Of a stretch of 64,000 nt of DNA, positions 44,028 through 52,270 are shown in pieces. Position 1 is the stretch's first letter, and every line of letters begins with the position of its first letter. The position numbers were made by a program, and so were the translations under genes. This stretch comes from Robinsoniella peoriensis (GTDB lineage Bacteria > Bacillota > Clostridia > Lachnospirales > Lachnospiraceae): contig NZ_JTGN01000011.1 of the NCBI RefSeq assembly GCF_000797495.1, positions 1 to 64,000 on the forward strand, in the 5' to 3' direction. A model generated the notes under the pieces. That model did not search any database and had not been told where the DNA came from. It saw only the letters and a program-made list of their open reading frames with translations.

Positions 44028-44546
44028 TTATGTCTGATCTCTTTTTACTGAAAATATATAATGTGGCATATCTATGCCGTAATAATGCTTAACAAACTGT
44101 CCTTTTTGTGTCATTCCATTTCTTCTGGCGACATTTTGGGAAGAAATATTTGTATCACGTATTATCGAATATACTTCTTTCACCCCTAATACTTCAAATG
44201 CATATTTTTTACATGCAGCGGCTGCTTCCGATGCATAACCCTGATGCCAGTAAGCCTTTTGAAACAGATACCCCACTTCATGAACCTCCACGCCATCTAT
44301 ATCCTGCATGGTAATGCCGCACTGCCCAATCATTTCATTACTTTCTTTTAAGATAACGGCCCACAAACCAAACCCATACTGCCGATATCTCATGATCTGA
44401 CGATCCAGCCATTCATGCGCTTCCTGATCCTCAAAGGCATGTTCATAAGCGCGCATAACTTCCTGATCTTTTAACATTTTGCAAAGAGCCGGAAAATCTT
44501 CCTGTTCCATCTCCCGCAAATATAATCTCTCTGTCTCCAATATCAT
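44028..44546 (-). CDS. GNAT-family N-acetyltransferase (RimJ-like)
   Basis: 172 residues. The Acetyltransf_3 pattern: LETERLYLREMEQEDFPAL at the start, MIGQCGITMQDID, VGYLFQKAYWHQGYASEAA (acetyl-CoA loop, about residue 105-122) and NISSQNVARRNGMTQKG. Such enzymes acetylate ribosomal-protein N-termini or small molecules. It lies between cbiD and cbiL with 33 and 62 bases of spacing and the shared leader motif TAGAAAGGAAGCCGCAG (44567-44551), so it is co-transcribed in the cobalamin operon. A function in corrinoid metabolism is not known and would be speculative. Confidence 0.87.
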   Translation of the reverse strand: MILETERLYLREMEQEDFPALCKMLKDQEVMRAYEHAFEDQEAHEWLDRQIMRYRQYGFGLWAVILKESNEMIGQCGITMQDIDGVEVHEVGYLFQKAYWHQGYASEAAAACKKYAFEVLGVKEVYSIIRDTNISSQNVARRNGMTQKGQFVKHYYGIDMPHYIFSVKRDQT

Positions 44547-44579
44547 TTTACTGCGGCTTCCTTTCTATTTAAAATTTAC

Positions 44580-45740
44580 TTAACTTCCTTCTTTCATCTC
44601 AAAATGGCCCATTAATTCCGGTACACTGCCCGTTATACCCAGGGTTCCGTATTCATTGGAAAAAAGAATAACGCCTGTTTTCAGACTTCCATAAGAACGG
44701 TTATTTAAATAAAAATCAATCTTTTCCAGTACATGACTCATAGTCTCTTCCATGCAGCCATAGTCCTTTAATATGCCTAATGCTTCTTCCGTTGTAATCG
44801 TCCGCAGAATTTTCTGAACTGCTTCTATTGGCGCACCCGCCCGGACAGCATTGGCTGCCATAATCTCAGCCCTGGAATCTGCACACCTGGAGTGGGTGTT
44901 CATAATTCCGCCTGCGACTTTTATAAATTTTCCAACATGTGCTATGAACAATATGCCTTTCATTCCAAGCTCTACCGCCATATCAATTGTATCACCCACA
45001 TAATTGCTGCATTTCATGGAATTGGTAAGATCAATATTCAGGTGGTCTTTGGAAAAAGCTTCTCCATAATTCCCGGGAGTAATCACCAGATATTTTGCTC
45101 CATTTGCTTTCTTCATCTCCATTTCAAGACGGATACTGGCAATCAATGCCGCTTCACTCATCGGTACTACAATACCGCTGGTACCTAAAACGGAAATGCC
45201 TCCTTCTATGCCAAGCCTTGGATTAAATGTTTTTTTTGCAATTTCTTCCCCTTGCGGTATGGATATTTCCACTGCAATTCCCCCCGGATAATCCTGTTCT
45301 TCGCAGATATCGGTGACGGCTTCCCGGATCATCTGGCGGGGCACTCTGTTAATGGCTGCTGCACCTACCGGCTGCTCCAGGCCTTTCTTCGTAACCCTTC
45401 CAACTCCTTTGCCACCATCAATAGTAACCCCTTTCTCTGCTGTTTTCCATACTTTTGCATAGACAAGAGCTCCTGTTGTAGCGTCCGGATCATCGCCTCC
45501 ATCCTTACGCACTGCACAGGTAACCTCACCATCTCCCCGGTTAATCTCTTCCAGCGTTAAATGGAGCAAAATACCTTTTGGCGTCATTAAATCAACTTTA
45601 GCCACATCTTTTTTCATCAAAAGCATCATAACTGCCGCCTTTGCTGCTGCTGCTGCACAGGAGCCGGTGGTATATCCATATTTCAGCTTTTTATTATTTT
45701 TAATAATATAATAATCCTGTAATCCATTATCCTGATCCAT
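44580..45740 (-). CDS. cbiD: Cobalt-precorrin-5B C1-methyltransferase
   Basis: 386 residues from ATG 45740 (SD AAAGGA 8 bases upstream; the frame extends to 45881 into the riboswitch but without an SD). CbiD methylates C1. Seen: KYGYTTGSCAAAAAKAA, GDDPDATTGALVYA, GVGRVTKKGLEQPVGAAAIN, VLGTSGIVVPMSEAAL, and THSRCADSRAEIMAA. It is the first gene of the cbiD-cbiC operon under the second cobalamin riboswitch. Confidence 0.94.
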   Translation of the reverse strand: MDQDNGLQDYYIIKNNKKLKYGYTTGSCAAAAAKAAVMMLLMKKDVAKVDLMTPKGILLHLTLEEINRGDGEVTCAVRKDGGDDPDATTGALVYAKVWKTAEKGVTIDGGKGVGRVTKKGLEQPVGAAAINRVPRQMIREAVTDICEEQDYPGGIAVEISIPQGEEIAKKTFNPRLGIEGGISVLGTSGIVVPMSEAALIASIRLEMEMKKANGAKYLVITPGNYGEAFSKDHLNIDLTNSMKCSNYVGDTIDMAVELGMKGILFIAHVGKFIKVAGGIMNTHSRCADSRAEIMAANAVRAGAPIEAVQKILRTITTEEALGILKDYGCMEETMSHVLEKIDFYLNNRSYGSLKTGVILFSNEYGTLGITGSVPELMGHFEMKEGS

Positions 45741-45794
45741 AAATGATCCTTTCCATTTTGTTACAAATAAGAAGCCAGAAAATGATTGTACAAC

Positions 45795-45833
45795 AAAAAA
45801 TCCGTTGTCAAATACACTATCAGACAACGGTTT
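45795..45833 (-). terminator. Riboswitch-controlled terminator before cbiD
   Basis: On the minus strand CCGTTGTC (45830-45823) pairs with GACAACGG (45809-45802), followed by TTTTTT-containing tail (45800-45795). It lies between the B12 aptamer and the cbiD start and is the probable expression platform. Confidence 0.85.
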
Positions 45834-45847
45834 CCATACAAAAAATA

Positions 45848-45972
45848 TACTCCCCGGTTGCCGCAGGGAAATACAATACAAACAACATAAGCAGGTATCT
45901 GACTATACAGTAACGGACTTGTGCGGGACTTTCACCCGTCTTCCCTATTATCCTGCCGGGGCAGGAACTTAT
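45848..45972 (-). ncRNA. Cobalamin riboswitch controlling cbiD
   Basis: Minus-strand leader with GCAGGATAATAGGGAAGAC (about 45955-45937), GGGTGAAAGTCCCGCAC (45934-45918), GTTACTGTATAGTCAGATAC and CCTGC (to 45891), i.e. the conserved core and B12 box. GCAGG and CCTGC close the aptamer. CCCCGG near the 5' end (about 45958-45963) could also pair with CCGGGG at 45857-45852. It follows a consensus promoter and precedes a terminator, so cobalamin should reduce expression of the whole cbi operon. The variable arm is shorter than in the 18131 copy. Confidence 0.9.
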
Positions 45973-45996
45973 ATTGACTCTATTTTTCTACAAATT

Positions 45997-46025
45997 ATTA
46001 TATTATTTACGGTGGATTCTGTCAA
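45997..46025 (-). promoter_or_regulatory. Consensus promoter of the cbi operon
   Basis: Minus strand: TTGACA (46025-46020), 17 bases, TATAAT (46002-45997). A perfect sigma-A pattern placed about 20 to 30 bases before the riboswitch. Confidence 0.85.
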
Positions 46026-46165
46026 CTGAAACTGTAGGATTTACCGGGCAATTGTTTTCTCAATATAAAAAGCCTGACATTCACCCAATCCCAAAGTACA
46101 TTTCACAAATGCACCTCAAAAAAGGTATGTAAACACCAAGCTTTCATTCCCTATATACCATATCA

Positions 46166-46681
46166 CTATTCATTTTCTTCTTCATCTGCGAATTTTGTTG
46201 AAAGAACTTTCCTAGGCTTTTCCGCCTCATCTTTATCCCATGGCAGGACATCTCCGGGATCTCTTAAATAATCCAGAATCTGCCAGATTCCTTCTCCGGT
46301 ATAAGAACTTACACGAAACACCGTCTCACATCCGGAAAGTCTGAGCCAGCGTTCGGCACGGTCAGGATCACCGGTCGGGGAATCAATCTGTGTTACAATT
46401 CCAATTACCGGCCTGGTCGAACACGCAGTGACACAGGGAGGAAACAAAGAATATGGTTCATCTGCATTAATTAAAAGTCCCACCACGTCTGCTTCATAGG
46501 CATAAAGTGCCAGGGCACGTCCCAGGCGGTTTGTCTCTGCGTACTCTCCGGGCGTGTCTATGACAACATCAAAGTGATTTATGTATTGTGTTTTATGGTA
46601 ATGGATGGTATCACCTTTGAGTGCCTGACGAAGCGTCGTCTTACCACACTCGCTTCTTCCCATTAATATAATTTTTTTCAT
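46166..46681 (-). CDS. eutP: EutP/PduV-family small GTPase
   Basis: 171 residues. P-loop GRSECGKTTLRQAL at residues 7-20 and the G3-like DTPGEYAETN motif, then VTQIDSPTGD (NKxD replaced by TQID). These are EutP/PduV features, a Ras-like protein of microcompartment operons whose exact role is debated (an acetate-kinase activity has been reported for EutP). SD AGGGGA lies 7 bases upstream. It is the last gene of the GlpA-like/DUF1667/eutS set. No ethanolamine ammonia-lyase or other enzymes of the pathway are in the window. Confidence 0.88.
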   Translation of the reverse strand: MKKIILMGRSECGKTTLRQALKGDTIHYHKTQYINHFDVVIDTPGEYAETNRLGRALALYAYEADVVGLLINADEPYSLFPPCVTACSTRPVIGIVTQIDSPTGDPDRAERWLRLSGCETVFRVSSYTGEGIWQILDYLRDPGDVLPWDKDEAEKPRKVLSTKFADEEENE

Positions 46682-46768
46682 ATTTATTCCCCTGAATAGT
46701 GCAATCTGGCTTGTGCCATTCCCAAATCAGCAGTGTGAAAACGATTTACTTTCACCTGCAAAGTTCCA

Positions 46769-47149
46769 TCAAGTTCTGGTAATTTCACAAATCGTAAATT
46801 TTAACTTTTCTTCCAGATATTTATTAATTGCCTGCATTGCAGCTTCTACTTCCGAAATTCTGCCGGTGAAAATTAGTGTTCCGCTGAATCTGTCAATAAA
46901 TCCAAGATCAATATTGGCTGTCTTCACTGCCATGTCCCCAGCTATAACTGAAATCTCTGCCGGGCTCATACTTAAAATTCCAATTGCTGCACGCTGATAA
47001 TCCAGCTGTGGGTCTAATCCCAGCTTGCGGTAAACAATCGGATCCGGGCTGGCGATCACGTGTGCCAGTGTTACCTGTTTGCCAGGTACCAATTCCTGTA
47101 CGATACGCATTTTATGCTCACCAGGTGTATTAAAACCATCTAAATTCAT
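46769..47149 (-). CDS. eutS: BMC-domain shell protein, EutS/PduU type
   Basis: 126 residues. Permuted BMC domain: RIVQELVPGKQVTLAHVIASPDPIVYRKLGL (excerpt: VPGKQVTLAHVIASPDP), AAIGILSMSPAEISVIAGD, LGFIDRFSGTLIFTGRISEVE. This matches EutS/PduU, hexamer-forming shell proteins with a central beta-barrel. SD AAGGGG lies near the ATG at 47149. Only this single shell protein is present, 87 bases before eutP. No pentameric EutN or other shell gene lies nearby, so it is either a satellite of a microcompartment encoded elsewhere or an evolutionary remnant. Confidence 0.9.
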   Translation of the reverse strand: MNLDGFNTPGEHKMRIVQELVPGKQVTLAHVIASPDPIVYRKLGLDPQLDYQRAAIGILSMSPAEISVIAGDMAVKTANIDLGFIDRFSGTLIFTGRISEVEAAMQAINKYLEEKLKFTICEITRT

Positions 47150-47263
47150 CCTGTACCCCTTCTTTGCTATTTATTTTCGCACCATTTAATATCTTAATAA
47201 TACAACAAAATCCCACATAATACAAGACAATTTTAAAGTTTTTCCTTTTGTTTTTAATTGTTT

Positions 47264-47623
47264 TTAGAATACATTTTTTGTTGCTACGATATCTGTCTGC
47301 GTACCTGCCACATTACTCAAAATCACGTCTCCAATATGCACAGGAGCCTGAACTTCGATGCCCTTAAGCGCCTTCATGCAGCTGAAAATTTTATCTTTGC
47401 TGATATCTGTTTTTGTTTTCACGGATACCCTGGCAATGCTGCCTCCCTTTACTGCTACCGTTGAAGTTACAATTCTGGTGGGATGGGTGCATTCTTTCCT
47501 GCCATATGCCTCGCCCCTCCTGCATGAATTTCCCTCCACCTGCTGCACCTGATTTCCTTCCAGTGTTACCGTCAGAGCGCATCCCAGCGGACAGCCAATA
47601 CAGGTTAATTCTCTTTTTTCCAT
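47264..47623 (-). CDS. DUF1667 cysteine-motif protein
   Basis: 119 residues. An N-terminal Cys-x2-Cys-x3-Cys stretch (LTCIGCPLGCAL), then a further Cys in EGNSCRRGEAYGRKE, typical of DUF1667, a possible iron-sulfur or redox partner. It is the third gene after the GlpA-like and FAD oxidoreductase genes, three bases after the latter, and commonly occurs in this trio in Clostridia. SD AGGAGG lies about 8 bases before the ATG. Confidence 0.88.
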   Translation of the reverse strand: MEKRELTCIGCPLGCALTVTLEGNQVQQVEGNSCRRGEAYGRKECTHPTRIVTSTVAVKGGSIARVSVKTKTDISKDKIFSCMKALKGIEVQAPVHIGDVILSNVAGTQTDIVATKNVF

Positions 47624-47626
47624 GCT

Positions 47627-48883
47627 CTATGCCTCCTCTATCTTCACTGTAATACACTGCAGGGCAGGAAATCTGTCTAAATCAGACTTTTTCAGCTTTA
47701 GTTCTTCCATCTCTCCCGGTACCATTATTTTTTTCTTTCTGTGAAGTATCCGTTCCTCATCAAAATACATGCTGATATAATTATTTTGATACACATTACC
47801 CACACGAAATCGCAAAATTATTTCTTCCTCCATATTAACCGGATGTATGAATCCGGGAACAGTATAGCGCACACCCTGTGTTCCGGTTACTTCTATCCCC
47901 TTATCTTCCTGCAGTCCTCCGGCAATATACTTAGCCGCAGCCTTTCCGGCACAGGCAGCCTCCTGTGATACAAAATCCACCAGATCATGTACATGCAGGA
48001 CATTTCCGCATGCAAATATTCCACTGACACTTGTCTGCATGCTTTCATCCACCTGCGGTCCGTTTGTCGCCGGAACCATATCAAGCCCCAGATTTACAGA
48101 CAGTTCATTCTCTGGTATTAATCCTACCGACAATAACAGCGTATCACAGGACAGATATTCTTCGGTCCCTGCAATGGGCTTTTTGTTATCTCCCACCTTT
48201 GCTGTTGTTACCCCTCTCAGGCGGTCTTTCCCATGAATTTTTACGACCGTGGTGCTCAGACGAAGGGGAATCCCAAAATCATCCAGGCACTGTACAATGT
48301 TACGTTTCAAACCTCCGGAATAAGGCATTAGTTCTGCCACGAGTTTCACCTTAGCCCCTTCAAGGGTCATTCTTCTTGCCATAATCAGACCAATATCACC
48401 GGAACCCAGAATAACTACTTCTTTTCCGGGCATCCGCCCTTCTATATTGACCAGCCGCTGGGCAGTTCCCGCTGAAAAAATTCCCGCCGGACGAAATCCC
48501 GGGATATTTAAGGCACCTCTTGGACGCTCCCTGCATCCCATTGCCAAAACCACCGCTTTCGCGCGTAACTGAAGGATACCGTCTTTCGGATTGACGGCTG
48601 TCACCTCTTTATCCTCAGATATGCTAAGCACCATGGTTTCCAATTTATACGAAATATTATAATCCGCTGCTTTTTCGATGTATCTGGCTGCATATTCCGG
48701 TCCAGTCAATTCTTCCTGAAAAGTGTGCAGTCCAAAACCATTATGGATACATTGATTCAGAATTCCACCAAGCTCATTTTCCCGCTCCAGAATTAAAATA
48801 TGCCCTATTCCATTTTCTTTTGCTGCTATTGCCGCCGCCAGTCCGGCAGGACCTCCGCCAACTACAATGATATCATATTCCAT
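47627..48883 (-). CDS. FAD/NAD(P)-dependent oxidoreductase of the anaerobic GlpA-like module
   Basis: 418 residues from ATG 48883 (SD GGGAGGAG 5 bases upstream). FAD-binding GGGPAGLAAA near residue 10 and the NAD(P) site VVILGSGDIGLIMARRM near 150; HNGFGLHTFQEELTGPEYA and DTLLLSVGLIPENELS also fit this class of pyridine-nucleotide-disulfide-type reductases. A conserved Cys (GILNQCIHNGFG) lies near residue 45. It overlaps the GlpA-like stop and precedes DUF1667. It probably passes electrons between NAD(P)H and the GlpA-like dehydrogenase. Confidence 0.88.
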   Translation of the reverse strand: MEYDIIVVGGGPAGLAAAIAAKENGIGHILILERENELGGILNQCIHNGFGLHTFQEELTGPEYAARYIEKAADYNISYKLETMVLSISEDKEVTAVNPKDGILQLRAKAVVLAMGCRERPRGALNIPGFRPAGIFSAGTAQRLVNIEGRMPGKEVVILGSGDIGLIMARRMTLEGAKVKLVAELMPYSGGLKRNIVQCLDDFGIPLRLSTTVVKIHGKDRLRGVTTAKVGDNKKPIAGTEEYLSCDTLLLSVGLIPENELSVNLGLDMVPATNGPQVDESMQTSVSGIFACGNVLHVHDLVDFVSQEAACAGKAAAKYIAGGLQEDKGIEVTGTQGVRYTVPGFIHPVNMEEEIILRFRVGNVYQNNYISMYFDEERILHRKKKIMVPGEMEELKLKKSDLDRFPALQCITVKIEEA

Positions 48884-48884
48884 T

Positions 48885-50318
48885 TTACTCCTCCCTTTTG
48901 CTGTCAGCAATTACATTGGAACCTCTCCCGGACTTGCATATCTCTTCCTGAGGTATATCAAGCTCCCTTGACAGAATTTCCAATACTCTGGGAGAACAAA
49001 ATCCCGCCTGGCATCTTCCCATACCTGCTCTTGTCCGGCGTTTGACTCCGTCTAAGGTTTTCGCTCCCAGCGGCCTGCGCACCGCATCCAGAATTTCTCC
49101 TTCTGTGATGGTTTCACAACGGCAGACCACTCTTCCGTAAGCTGGGTTTTCTGCAATCAGAACATTAGCCGCTTCTGCTTCCATATCCCTTAGGAAATGT
49201 ATCCCTTTTCTTTCAGCCTGAAAGTCTGTCTTTTTAACGGCTTTCATTTTTTTTGCTGCTATTTCTGCAACCATAACACCAATGGCCGGCGCACTGGTAA
49301 GCCCTGGTGAATCTATTCCTGCAGCATTGATAAACCCGGGTGCATCCTCTGCCTCTCCAATGACAAAATCCCTTCCCTTTTCATGTGCCCGCAGTCCGGC
49401 AAAAGATGTAATCACCTGTCGGACAGGCACTTTTTCGGAACTTTTTAACGCTTTGTCAATTACCTGGGCAATACCTTCTGCCGTTGTAGCGGTATCTTCC
49501 CGATCGGTAATATTTTCTGCTGTAGGTCCTATCATTAAATTTCCATGTACGGTAGGTGTGATTAAAACACCTTTTCCCAAATTTGTGGGAAGTTGAAACA
49601 CCGTAGTATTTACAAAATTTCCTGCCTTCTTATCCAACAGGCAATACTCCCCTTTTCTCGGTACAATTGAAAGCTTTCTGCTGCTCACCATATTGTTGAA
49701 CACATCTGCATTTACACCGGCAGCATTAATAACTACCTTTCCCTCAAAATCTCCTTTACTTGTTGCCACCCTATACCCGGCATCGGATTTTTCAATGCCC
49801 CTTACCTCGGTATCAAAGTAAAATGCAGTTCCATTTACAAATGCATTTTCAGCCATGGCAGCCGTTAGTTCAAACGGGCAGATAATCCCGCCTGAAGGCG
49901 CATATAATAATGCCTGTACCTCATCTGATATATTTGGCTCGATTTCTTTCATTTCCGTTCCTGTTATAATGCGAAGCCCTTTTACCCCATTTTGCTCGCC
50001 CTGTGCCTTAAGCAGCTCAAGCCTGCCCGTTTCACTTTTTGAGAAACACAGCACAACAGAACCATTTCTTTTAAATGGAATATCCAATTCTCTGGCTGTA
50101 TCCTCCATCATCTCATTACCCAGAACATTTAACCTGGCTTTTAGCGTGCCCGGTTTGGCATCATGTCCCGCATGGACAATTCCACTGTTTGCTTTTGATG
50201 TTCCACAGCAAACATCCGGTTCTTTTTCTAACACACAGATATCAAGCTGATATCTGGATAACTCTCTGGCAATGGACGAGCCGATTACCCCTGCCCCGAT
50301 TATAATTACATCCATCAT
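48885..50318 (-). CDS. GlpA-like FAD-dependent dehydrogenase with BFD-type domain
   Basis: 477 residues. N-terminal FAD domain with IIGAGVIGSSIARELSRY; SGIVHAGHDAKPGTLKARL; GGIICPFELTAAMAENA; VINAAGVNAD. C-terminal [2Fe-2S]-type BFD domain with VCRCETITEGEILDA and GMGRCQAGFC (about residues 405-445). It resembles anaerobic glycerol-3-phosphate dehydrogenase subunit A, but in Clostridia this class is also seen next to other oxidoreductases. It follows the structured leader at 50332-50421. The substrate is not certain. Confidence 0.87.
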   Translation of the reverse strand: MMDVIIIGAGVIGSSIARELSRYQLDICVLEKEPDVCCGTSKANSGIVHAGHDAKPGTLKARLNVLGNEMMEDTARELDIPFKRNGSVVLCFSKSETGRLELLKAQGEQNGVKGLRIITGTEMKEIEPNISDEVQALLYAPSGGIICPFELTAAMAENAFVNGTAFYFDTEVRGIEKSDAGYRVATSKGDFEGKVVINAAGVNADVFNNMVSSRKLSIVPRKGEYCLLDKKAGNFVNTTVFQLPTNLGKGVLITPTVHGNLMIGPTAENITDREDTATTAEGIAQVIDKALKSSEKVPVRQVITSFAGLRAHEKGRDFVIGEAEDAPGFINAAGIDSPGLTSAPAIGVMVAEIAAKKMKAVKKTDFQAERKGIHFLRDMEAEAANVLIAENPAYGRVVCRCETITEGEILDAVRRPLGAKTLDGVKRRTRAGMGRCQAGFCSPRVLEILSRELDIPQEEICKSGRGSNVIADSKREE

Positions 50319-50331
50319 GCTTATACCCTCT

Positions 50332-50421
50332 GCGTATTACAGGCCCCCTGCAATACCGCCACTATTAAAATAAGTTGAAAGAATGATTATGTGGCTTCCT
50401 TTCTATTTTTTTCTTTCAGCC
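50332..50421 (-). ncRNA. Structured leader before the glpA-like gene (copy of the cbiP leader)
   Basis: On the minus strand GGCTGAAAGAA (50421-50411), TAGAAAGGAAGCCACA (50405-50390), TTCTTTCAACT (50383-50373), GTGGC, then a hairpin GCGGTATTGCAGG/CCTGTAATACGC (50359-50347 with 50343-50332). The same elements in the same order occur at 34865-34999. Pair changes such as A-T there versus G-C here keep the second hairpin intact. Confidence 0.55.
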
Positions 50422-50505
50422 CTGTCTCCATACTCTTCGCTGCCCCGTTTCGTCCTCTAAATAATTATGCAGTAAAAGAAAAGACTTCTCCTGTCTGTCA
50501 GACGT

Positions 50506-51678
50506 CTAAAAATCTGACAACGCTCTTCGAATCACTTCTAATATCTGCTCTTTCGTTCCATTTACAGACCCCTGAACCATCACAGGCTTTCCGCCGCCTT
50601 TCCCTTCCAAATCGCGGTTCATCTGTGCGGAGATTTTTCTTACATCCAGTTTCTCACTGCCCAGTACATAGCGGTATCCATTCTGGTCATTGCCGACAAA
50701 GCATCCGCAGATCCCATCTGTTTTAGCAGAGGCAAGATTTACATATTTCCGCATCATATTGCTGTCCAGATCTTCTTCAAACAAAAGCATCCCTGCCTTC
50801 TCTTCCTCCCCGGCAGGTGCTCTGTCTACTTTATCTTCTATGTATTTACCCTGAAAATAAATCAGCCTGTCTTTTAAAAGCTGCAGTTCTTCTTTCTGCC
50901 GTACTACTGCCTCTGCTGCCAGTTCCGGTTTTGCAGACAGGAATACGGATATTTGTTTTATATTCCGGTCTTTGGTCCGATAGTCGTTTAAAGCACGGAA
51001 TCCACATAGCATACTGACTCTGGTCCCGCCTTTGTATTTTTGCGCGTCCACAATTTTAATGATGCCAATCTCGCCTGTATATTTCACATGAGGTGCGCAG
51101 CAGGCGCATACATCCACACCGGGAATCGTTACAATCCGAACCTGTCCTTCAATCTCAATTTTACTGCGGTATTCCATCTTTATAAGATCCTCTTTCACCG
51201 GGTAGGATATCTCCACTTTTCTGTTAGATGAAGCAATTTCATTCGCCTGAAATTCTATTTCTGATAATTCGTCCTCATTTAATCCCCCGTCAAAATCCAT
51301 TGTTACAACTTCGCTTCCAAGATGAAATCCCACATTGTTATATCCAAAGCGCCTGCACACAATACCGGAAATAATATGTTCCCCCGTATGCTGCTGCATC
51401 TTGGAAAAACGCTCCTTAAAGTCAATCTCACCCGATACACGGGTTCCAGGACTGATGGGTTGATTTATGATGTGATATACGATTCCATCTCTTTCCCAGG
51501 TATCCGATACTGCAATCCCATTCAGGAAACCACGGTCTCCGCTTTGTCCGCCGCCTTCCGGGAAAAATGCCGTTTTATCTAATTCCACCTTATAATTATC
51601 ATCAAAACGTTCACAAGCTAAAACATCCGCTTCAAATGTTTGCATATAGCTGTCTTCATAAAATAATTTTTCTGTCAT
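50506..51678 (-). CDS. Trans-acting alanyl-tRNA editing protein (AlaX-long type) with DHHA1 domain
   Basis: 390 residues. Residues 1-220 resemble the AlaRS editing domain: TAFFPEGGGQSGDRG, the zinc-binding HTGEHIISG near residue 95 and CCAPHV near 190 (C-x3-H). Residues 280-390 are a DHHA1-type domain with GGGKPVMVQG. It hydrolyses mischarged Ser-tRNA(Ala) or Gly-tRNA(Ala). The gene is monocistronic and divergent from blaI. No catalytic aminoacylation domain is present, so it is not alaS. Confidence 0.88.
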   Translation of the reverse strand: MTEKLFYEDSYMQTFEADVLACERFDDNYKVELDKTAFFPEGGGQSGDRGFLNGIAVSDTWERDGIVYHIINQPISPGTRVSGEIDFKERFSKMQQHTGEHIISGIVCRRFGYNNVGFHLGSEVVTMDFDGGLNEDELSEIEFQANEIASSNRKVEISYPVKEDLIKMEYRSKIEIEGQVRIVTIPGVDVCACCAPHVKYTGEIGIIKIVDAQKYKGGTRVSMLCGFRALNDYRTKDRNIKQISVFLSAKPELAAEAVVRQKEELQLLKDRLIYFQGKYIEDKVDRAPAGEEEKAGMLLFEEDLDSNMMRKYVNLASAKTDGICGCFVGNDQNGYRYVLGSEKLDVRKISAQMNRDLEGKGGGKPVMVQGSVNGTKEQILEVIRRALSDF

Positions 51679-51809
51679 CTTCCTATTCTCCTGCCTTTAT
51701 AATCATGTCTCAAGTATAACGCAATTGAATTTCTTTTGCCAGTATGATTGTATGAAAACATTATAAATCTGCACGGGATTTATTGTCATTATAAAATAGC
51801 TTGATTTAT

Positions 51810-51860
51810 TTGACATTACCCGATAATCCGACTATACTATTTATATTACAATTGTAGTAT
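51810..51860 (+). promoter_or_regulatory. blaI promoter and BlaI operator
   Basis: TTGACA (51810-51815), 17 bases, TATACT (51833-51838). Just downstream a dyad centred on TACAATTGTA (51847-51856) matches the TACA/TGTA core of BlaI/MecI operators and would cover the transcription start. The region implies autoregulation. Confidence 0.78.
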
Positions 51861-51877
51861 CTAAGGAGGATCCATGA

Positions 51878-52270
51878 ATGAAAAAATTACCGCAAATATC
51901 CGAAGCTGAATATGAAGTGATGAAAATTGTTTGGAAATATGCACCGATCAGCACAAATGAAGTGACGGATAAACTGACTAAGACTACTACCTGGAGTCCT
52001 AAAACAATTCAGACTTTATTAAAGCGGCTGGTTCAAAAAGAAGCTTTGACCTATGAAAAAGAAAGCCGCGTTTTTGTTTATACACCATTAGTTCAGGAGG
52101 ATGAATATCTGGATCATGAAAATGATTCTTTCCTGAAACGGTTTTATAATGGGAATTTAACTTCGATGATGACAAACTTCCTGGAAAAAGATAATTTATC
52201 CGATGCGGAAATCCGGGATTTGCAAAATCTGCTTTCGAAAAAATCCCAGAATGGAGGTATTCATGATTGA
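51878..52270 (+). CDS. blaI: BlaI/MecI-family transcriptional repressor
   Basis: 130 residues from ATG 51878 (SD AAGGAGG, 8 bases). Winged helix with ISEAEYEVMKIVWKYAPIS, then TTTWSPKTIQTLLKRLVQK and the KESRVFVYTPLV wing; C-terminal dimerisation helices, cleaved by BlaR1-type proteases on induction. The end overlaps the blaR1 start by 8 bases. It likely controls its own operon through the TACA-TGTA dyad upstream. Confidence 0.92.
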   Translation: MKKLPQISEAEYEVMKIVWKYAPISTNEVTDKLTKTTTWSPKTIQTLLKRLVQKEALTYEKESRVFVYTPLVQEDEYLDHENDSFLKRFYNGNLTSMMTNFLEKDNLSDAEIRDLQNLLSKKSQNGGIHD

